Positions 59,052 through 64,000 of a stretch of 64,000 nucleotides of DNA are shown here, one piece after another. Positions within the stretch are counted from its first letter, which is position 1; each line of letters opens with the position of its first letter. The position numbers and the translations under genes are program-made. The notes under the pieces were generated by a model. The model ran no database searches and was not told the origin of the DNA. It worked only from the letters and a program-made list of their open reading frames with translations. This DNA comes from UBA11400 sp964473555 (GTDB taxonomy: Bacteria; Bacteroidota; Rhodothermia; Balneolales; HLUCCA01), in NCBI GenBank assembly GCA_964473555.1, contig CAYYPL010000001.1, forward strand, positions 1 to 64,000. The letters run 5' to 3'.

Positions 59052-59558
59052 ATGAAGTTAAACCCTCAAATGTTACTGGCTTTTGGAATATTAGCATGGC
59101 TTAATATGGGTTGTGCAACCCTGACCAAGGCCCCATTAGCAGAAGTTCGATTAAATTCCACTCCAAGAAGTGTGAACGTAATGATTAACGGGTATGATCA
59201 GGGGAAAACACCCTTAACGGTACAACTTGATCGTAAGAAGAACCACAATGTGACTTTCATGATACCCGGATCGCAACCTATCCATGTTCAAATACGACCC
59301 AAGCTGGATGTGGCTACAACGCTACTTGGTAATTTGGTTAGCTGGAATGTGTTGGGAGTAGTCGTAGATCTGGCAACAGGACATGCATACACCCTGACTC
59401 CATCAGACATCCAGCAAAACGTTGAATCCATCTCCAAAACCTTCCAAATTGAATCATCTCGTAGAGAGCTCACTGTTGTGTTATTTACCAAAACGGAATG
59501 GGATCAGGTAAAGGGGACCTCTGCGGCCCCTGCCTTGAGTCAAAATGGGTTACGGTAA
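59052..59558 (+). CDS. PEGA-domain-like lipoprotein
   Basis: A 168-aa lipoprotein (lipobox 'LNMGC', Cys21). 'VRLNSTPRSVNVMINGYDQG' followed by 'KTPLTVQLDRKKNHNVTFMI' is the pattern of a PEGA domain, an extracytoplasmic beta-module. A hydrophobic stretch ('LLGNLVSWNVLGVVVDLATG') after it is typical of small Bacteroidota PEGA lipoproteins. Its last 19 bases overlap the tail of the convergent GH20 gene. Confidence 0.8.
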   Translation: MKLNPQMLLAFGILAWLNMGCATLTKAPLAEVRLNSTPRSVNVMINGYDQGKTPLTVQLDRKKNHNVTFMIPGSQPIHVQIRPKLDVATTLLGNLVSWNVLGVVVDLATGHAYTLTPSDIQQNVESISKTFQIESSRRELTVVLFTKTEWDQVKGTSAAPALSQNGLR

Positions 59559-61240
59559 TTCACATCCATCCAGTCGAGTCTTTTGAGCAGATCACTCAGG
59601 CGATACATGAACGAATCATAGTTGCGATTTTCCTTTGGACTCCAACCGACCTCTGCCATAGCCGAGACTCGTGGGAATGCCATATACTCAACTTTTCGGG
59701 GTGTTTTCATGTATTCTGTCCAAACATTTCCCTGAACACCTAGAATGTGATGATGCAGATGCGGTTCCAGTTCCTTTGGAATCGGTTCATAGCTGTACAC
59801 TTTATCCAGGGGTAAAAATCCACCAATGGCTATCGGTTCACTTTCCCTGTCGGTAGATTGATAATAATCGAAGTATGCGAATCCAGTCGGGCTCATTACC
59901 GCATCCCGACCAAGTCTTGCTGCTGTAATACCACCCTGTTCACCTCTCCACGACATTACTGTAGCGTTTGGAGCCAGGCCACCCTCAAGAATTTCATCCC
60001 AGCCAATCAGACGTCGGCCCGCATTCGACAGATGATCGTCAAATACACGGATGAAATAGCTCTGGAGTTCTTCCTCATTCGACAACCCCTCACGCTTGAT
60101 TAGGTCCTGAGCAATCTGGCTGTCCCTCCAGTGATGCTTCATCGCTTCATCCCCTCCAATATGGATAAATGGTCCGGGAAACAGCTCCATGACTTCATCA
60201 AATACAGTCTTCAGAAATTCAAATGTCTCCTGTTTTGGACAAAAGATTTCCGGGAAAATTCCCCAGGTACTTTGGACCTTGTATTCAATATTCAGATCCG
60301 TACAACCAAACTGCGGATATGCCGCCAACGCAGCACTGGCATGTCCAGGAAGCTCAATTTCAGGTATCACGGTTATAAAGCGACTTCTGGCATATTCCAC
60401 AACCTCTCGAATTTCATCTTTGGTGTAGAATCCCCCGTAGCGTATTCCGTCATAACGACCTGAACCATAATTGCCAATCAGAGTAGAATCCCGGAACCCA
60501 CCAATTTCGGTCAAGAGTGGGTAGGCATCTATCTGAATACGCCAACCCTGGTCTTCCGTCAGGTGCCAGTGAAACGTGTTCATTTTATGCAAGGCCAGCA
60601 AATCAAGGTACTTCTTGACAAACTCAACAGGCATGAAATGACGACCCACATCCAGATGCATCCCTCTGTAAGCAAATCTTGGACTATCCTTGATCATCAC
60701 CGATGGGATAACCCAACGGATACCGGATGGGACCAGTGTGTAGCTGTCTGTTTCAAAAGCCGCCGGAAACAATTGCCGCAGTGACTGAACCCCATAAAAT
60801 ATACCTCGAGCATGCGATGCTGTGATGACGACTGACCTGGAGGTAGATTCCAACGTGTATGATTCTGTACCTGATTCCCCTTCAATAGCTGGGTGCGAGG
60901 TCATATCGAACATTGTTTGTGCACCTTCTTGCGTCAGCTTAAAATGGATGAAGTTAGATTCCGGTACCGTTGCACCCGATTCATCTAGGATTTCTAGATT
61001 CCAGGTAGTAGCGATCTGAACCTGATGTCGAAATTGATCAGCAATCCGTTTTAGGTCCGGGTGATTGGAATCAATGAATAATTTGGTATCTGCCTTCAAC
61101 TCAAACTCATCGTGAAGGATTTCAAGATGTGAAGGTGCAGGAATCATCGAAATCCCCGACTGTTGTCCGTTCGAGATGGTGCTGAGACCGACAAAAAGAA
61201 GAAATAAACCGGTTTTAAGAAAAAAAATTGACGTTTTCAT
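59540..61240 (-). CDS. Beta-N-acetylhexosaminidase (GH20)
   Basis: A 566-aa exported enzyme (signal 'LFLLFVGLSTISNGQ') that removes terminal GlcNAc/GalNAc. The N-terminal GH20b domain (~30-150) is followed by the catalytic barrel: 'RFAYRGMHLDVGRHFMPVEF', 'KMNTFHWHLTEDQGWRIQID', 'VIPEIELPGHASAALAAYP' and the Asp-Glu pair in 'FIHIGGDEAMKHHW' that activates the substrate's acetamido group. The start may be either of two adjacent ATGs (61243 or 61240). A terminator-like hairpin lies about 90 bp upstream on the same strand (61325-61360). The gene could serve chitin, peptidoglycan or glycoprotein breakdown. Confidence 0.95.
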   Translation of the reverse strand: MKTSIFFLKTGLFLLFVGLSTISNGQQSGISMIPAPSHLEILHDEFELKADTKLFIDSNHPDLKRIADQFRHQVQIATTWNLEILDESGATVPESNFIHFKLTQEGAQTMFDMTSHPAIEGESGTESYTLESTSRSVVITASHARGIFYGVQSLRQLFPAAFETDSYTLVPSGIRWVIPSVMIKDSPRFAYRGMHLDVGRHFMPVEFVKKYLDLLALHKMNTFHWHLTEDQGWRIQIDAYPLLTEIGGFRDSTLIGNYGSGRYDGIRYGGFYTKDEIREVVEYARSRFITVIPEIELPGHASAALAAYPQFGCTDLNIEYKVQSTWGIFPEIFCPKQETFEFLKTVFDEVMELFPGPFIHIGGDEAMKHHWRDSQIAQDLIKREGLSNEEELQSYFIRVFDDHLSNAGRRLIGWDEILEGGLAPNATVMSWRGEQGGITAARLGRDAVMSPTGFAYFDYYQSTDRESEPIAIGGFLPLDKVYSYEPIPKELEPHLHHHILGVQGNVWTEYMKTPRKVEYMAFPRVSAMAEVGWSPKENRNYDSFMYRLSDLLKRLDWMDVNYRNPF

Positions 61241-61243
61241 CAC

Positions 61244-61594
61244 ATCGTATTGGGTTGATAATATATGTTATGGGTTCAAAATGATACGATTGAAAGTAAA
61301 AAGAAAGTGTTGTTTTCAATATGAAAATAAAAAAAGGCCGACTGCTTTGCAGCCGGCCTTGCGCTCTTCATGAATAGTCAGTCTGAATCGTCAATCTGTG
61401 TAGTCAATTTTAATTAACAACTTATTTAGTTATTCGATAATCGAACTTATTAAGTCTTGAATCAACACATATCAAAAAATTTGACACTACATGTCTTGAA
61501 AAAATAAGAACGTCCATATTGAAACGTGATTTTGATTACTATATTAATCTGTCGAGGTTAACAAGTTGTTGTGTGGCAATTATTAAAACTACTT
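61244..61594. other. Divergent spacer between GH20 and the WYL regulator gene
   Basis: A 351-bp AT-rich region holding the promoter regions of both genes and the hairpin at 61325-61360. On the minus strand an ATG at 61371 opens a 31-codon frame that runs through the hairpin (starting MKSARPAAKQS); a leader peptide is possible but unsupported. Confidence 0.45.
61325..61360 (-). terminator. Terminator-like hairpin in the leader of the GH20 gene
   Basis: On the minus strand AAGGCCG-g-CTGC-aaa-GCAG-t-CGGCCTT forms an 11-bp stem with one mismatch and a 3-base loop, followed by TTTTTTTATTTT. It is a textbook intrinsic terminator, but no minus-strand gene lies before it: upstream there is only ~230 bp of spacer and then the plus-strand WYL regulator gene. 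It therefore either attenuates transcription into the GH20 gene or ends a small RNA from 61361-61590. Confidence 0.75.
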
Positions 61595-62473
61595 ATGGAA
61601 TCACACCAAAGAATATCAAGAGTTTTGCAATTGATTACGCTATTGAGAGCAAGACCTTCAAAGGCGATTCGTCATCTGGCGCAGGCCCTGAATACATCCG
61701 ACCGTACTATTTACCGTTACCTGGATACACTCAGGTCTCTGGGTTTTAATATCATCCAGGATGAGTTTTTGCGGTTTTCTATAGCCCAGACTCAGGACAC
61801 CATCCCATCACCGTTTAGTGACGCTGAACTAAAACTGATTCGCAGTGCGGTTTTCACCGTACCGGATTCTCATCCACTTAAGGAACGAATCATAGCCAAA
61901 CTGGGGGATCCAGTCGGATTATCAGTAAACTCCGAACTCCTCCTGAAAACTCATCTTGGTCACACTTATGATGCGCTCTACAACGCCATGGAAAACCGGT
62001 TCTGCGTGGTTCTTAAGAACTATCAGTCTATTCATTCAGGAGAAGTTCGCGACAGGGAGGTTGAACCTATTGATTTTACTCCGGACTACAAGTGCATCGT
62101 TGCATATGAGGCAGCTGTAGACCGAACAAACTATTACAATCTGGAACGAATAGAATCTGTTGTAACCCTGATGGAATCGTTCAAACATGTAGACAAGCAT
62201 CAGTTTGCGACACCGGATATCTTCGGATTTAACGGTACCAATGACGTCTCTTATTCCATTCATCTTGAGTTGACTCCCAAAGGGAGACTCCTGTTGATTA
62301 ATGACTTCCCGTCTGCTGAGGCAGCTATAAACATGACGTCATCGGAGAAAAAGCTTCACCTGAAAGCGGATGTCAACAGCCTGATTCCGGTTGTACGTTT
62401 TGTCCGTGGCCTGCCCAATGAGGTAAAAGTGTTAGGGGATCAGGCTCTCATCGATGAATTGAATGCATCGTAA
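61595..62473 (+). CDS. WYL-domain transcriptional regulator
   Basis: A 292-aa regulator. The N-terminal HTH_11-type helix-turn-helix ('RISRVLQLITLLRARPSKAI', 'HLAQALNTSDRTIYRYLDTL', 'GFNIIQDEF') is followed by a WYL-like domain from about residue 130 ('ENRFCVVLKNYQSIHSGE', 'REVEPIDFTPDYKCIVAYEA'). The classical W-Y-L triad is degenerate here. WYL proteins sense nucleic acids or small ligands. The ATG at 61595 is preferred over a GTG at 61571 because the HTH begins soon after it. It is divergent from the GH20 gene; a regulatory link is possible but unproven. Confidence 0.85.
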   Translation: MESHQRISRVLQLITLLRARPSKAIRHLAQALNTSDRTIYRYLDTLRSLGFNIIQDEFLRFSIAQTQDTIPSPFSDAELKLIRSAVFTVPDSHPLKERIIAKLGDPVGLSVNSELLLKTHLGHTYDALYNAMENRFCVVLKNYQSIHSGEVRDREVEPIDFTPDYKCIVAYEAAVDRTNYYNLERIESVVTLMESFKHVDKHQFATPDIFGFNGTNDVSYSIHLELTPKGRLLLINDFPSAEAAINMTSSEKKLHLKADVNSLIPVVRFVRGLPNEVKVLGDQALIDELNAS

Positions 62474-62660
62474 TCATTTGATGGTGGATAAATCAATAAG
62501 TATTCCAATTTCAGTGATTAAGCGTCTAAAAATAGATTCATAAAATCCAAACACCTGAAACAGGTATTCTGATTCGACCTGTACAACTCCTACCCCATCA
62601 TGCCGTGGTTGGTGTAATGATGCAAGATTTTTTCTGACTAAACCCTGTATCAATTCGGGC

Positions 62661-64000
62661 TCAGGCTTCGCTTCTGAGTACATTTAATGGACTGCGTTGG
62701 TAGATGTCACGGCTATTGATGTGACCTATGCCCATCGTCAACAAAACTACAACGACAACCATAACTACCAGGGTGATGGGCGAAGGAACAAAGGTAGTTT
62801 CGAATACGAACCATGCTAATGCCCAGGCACCAAATATGGACAGGGAAATACCCGTCAAAGCGGCCATGCCTCCAAGAACAGCATACTCCACGGACATAAT
62901 CTTGAGCACTTGTTGGCTTCTGGCACCAAGTGTTTTTAGCAGCACGGTCTCACGCATCCGCTGAAATCGGCTGGCCACAACTGCCCCTGAAAGCACAATG
63001 AGTCCTGTGATGATACTGAACAGGGCCATAAACTGAATCACAAAACCAACACGTCCTAGGATCGTGTCGACGGTGCTGAGAATCAATGCCAAATCAATAA
63101 TGGAAACATTGCCATATTGACTGATTACCTGGCGCTGTACCAGAGCACCGGTTTCTTTGTCTGGAGCATAAGTCACAAAAACATGGAACTGAGGTGCATC
63201 ATTGAGAATCCCATCAGGAAAGGAGAAAATAAAATTAGGCTGGACTTGTTGCCAGTCAACTTCCCGAATGCTGGTAATCTCAGATTCCAATGGAACGCCC
63301 TGAACATTGAAACGGATACGATCTCCCAGTCCGAGTTTCATGTCCTTGGCCACTCCCTGCTCAATTGAAATTGGTACTATTCCAAAAAAATCATCAAAAT
63401 AAGAGGAATACTCGCCTTCAACGATTTTTTCAGCATCTGTAATCTGAGCCCGATACGTGGCCCGAGATTCACGTCTGTATAACCAGTTTGGGATTCTAAC
63501 CTCCGTACTGTCTGCTTCTCTGATGGACTCAACCGTTTCCCCGTTTATGTGCGTCATTCGCAGTGTTACAATGGGAACGTCCTGACTCACCGGCATATCG
63601 TTTTCTTCCAATATAGCACGGATACCTTCCTTTTGGTCGGTCTGAATGTCGTACAGTACCAGATTTGCCTGATTTTCAGAGGAAGTAAGCTCAATCTGAT
63701 TCAGTAGCATATCGCGCGTCAAGAACAACGTAGATATCAGAAAGGTGCCAAACCCAAGTGTGATGATCATAACCAGGGTCTGGTTGTTGGGTCGATACAG
63801 GTTTGCCAGGCCTTGCCGAACCGTGTAACTGGCGTTTTGAGGCATCCATATTCTTGCAGCTCGTACAATGAAATACCCGATCAGTCCCAGCAAACCAAAA
63901 GCCAGAACGATGGCACCAAAGAATCCCAATCCTATTTTTATGTCACCGGTCAATGCCAGAGAGGTGCCTAAAATACCTAGCGCTACGAGTGCGTAAATCA
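62661..64000 (-). CDS. FtsX-family ABC transporter permease (partial, C-terminal part)
   Basis: The frame is open to the right window edge, so only the last ~445 residues are seen. The TTG at 63951-63953 is an internal Leu codon, not a start. Visible features: membrane segments near the right edge, then 'RQGLANLYRPNNQTLVMIIT', a long extracytoplasmic MacB-like domain and three closing transmembrane helices with 'RFQRMRETVLLKTLGARSQQ' and 'VEYAVLGGMAALTGISLSIF', the FtsX-domain signature. It ends 'NVLRSEA'. This resembles YbbP-like permeases of lipoprotein or lipid export systems. Its ATPase would lie outside the window. Confidence 0.9.
   Translation of the reverse strand, partial: IYALVALGILGTSLALTGDIKIGLGFFGAIVLAFGLLGLIGYFIVRAARIWMPQNASYTVRQGLANLYRPNNQTLVMIITLGFGTFLISTLFLTRDMLLNQIELTSSENQANLVLYDIQTDQKEGIRAILEENDMPVSQDVPIVTLRMTHINGETVESIREADSTEVRIPNWLYRRESRATYRAQITDAEKIVEGEYSSYFDDFFGIVPISIEQGVAKDMKLGLGDRIRFNVQGVPLESEITSIREVDWQQVQPNFIFSFPDGILNDAPQFHVFVTYAPDKETGALVQRQVISQYGNVSIIDLALILSTVDTILGRVGFVIQFMALFSIITGLIVLSGAVVASRFQRMRETVLLKTLGARSQQVLKIMSVEYAVLGGMAALTGISLSIFGAWALAWFVFETTFVPSPITLVVMVVVVVLLTMGIGHINSRDIYQRSPLNVLRSEA

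Noticed and set aside
61276..61371. 31-codon leader peptide on the minus strand before GH20
   Set aside because: The frame is open, but it has no ribosome-binding site and its composition reflects the hairpin and T-run; only noted in the spacer entry.
62474..62683. Possible 69-codon minus-strand gene after the ABC permease
   Set aside because: It starts in the last codons of the permease in another frame, has no recognisable motif or ribosome-binding site and reads like spacer.

Overview
The window looks like chromosomal DNA of a free-living, heterotrophic Bacteroidota-type bacterium, most likely of the Balneolia/Rhodothermia branch. This is inferred from gene content, not from a marker gene. 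Four secreted proteins end in type IX secretion (T9SS) sorting domains that open with a YPNPFNP-type motif. There are two TonB-dependent receptors with carboxypeptidase-regulatory N-domains and no SusD partner, a PorV/PorQ-like outer-membrane protein, many lipoproteins, and mostly weak Shine-Dalgarno sequences. No rRNA, tRNA, CRISPR array, phage or intact insertion sequence was seen.

Left part (1-12.5 kb): an AraC-type regulator, a secreted phosphodiesterase and small toxin-antitoxin (TA) modules (PIN/Phd, RelE/Phd, RelE/NadS-like, and a broken DUF433/DUF5615 pair) lie on both sides of a complete thrA-thrB-thrC threonine operon. Behind thrA sits a diverged second copy of the last codons of thrA, including its stop. 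At 10.86 kb two unrelated truncated genes are joined.

Centre (12.5-40.4 kb): a large two-armed carbohydrate locus. The left arm (minus strand, 19032 to 12477) encodes a cytoplasmic GH38 alpha-mannosidase, a PpiC-type lipoprotein foldase, a DUF4434 glycosidase-like protein and an AGE-family sugar epimerase/isomerase. The right arm (plus strand, 19373 to 36842) is an almost gapless run of nine genes: a duplicated CBM9-like T9SS protein, a TonB-dependent receptor, a 1064-aa secreted protein, a PorV-like protein, a GntR-LacI hybrid regulator, two GH10-like (GHL10/DUF187) proteins, a sodium:solute symporter and a T9SS protein of unknown fold. The arms share a 340-bp control region with three inverted repeats of TGTACAT/ATTGTA type, plausible operators for the regulator in the operon. 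My reading is a SusD-less polysaccharide-utilisation system for an alpha-mannose-containing glycan. Beyond it are an apparently highly expressed T9SS protein (DUF4623-like) with a strong terminator and an FAD-dependent oxidoreductase lipoprotein.

Right part (40.7-64 kb): housekeeping and peptide/nucleotide metabolism. It includes mnmA, a two-gene 5'-nucleotidase, PTS enzyme I, a PfkB kinase, an XTP/dITP pyrophosphatase, an M20 peptidase, a second TonB-dependent receptor with a small lipoprotein, a DUF5009 membrane protein with an S9 peptidase, an SF1 helicase, a PEGA-like lipoprotein, a GH20 hexosaminidase with a terminator-like hairpin in its leader, a WYL regulator and the end of an FtsX-type permease.

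A scattered feature is a set of tandem repeats that nearly all have a 7-nt (or 14-nt) period but different units (GAAAACT, GTAGTGG, CCCTGCA, TCTTATC+TGTTTTC, AGTGGGG). They sit mostly just outside genes. One array lies inside the GH38 coding sequence, where it encodes an extra low-complexity linker.
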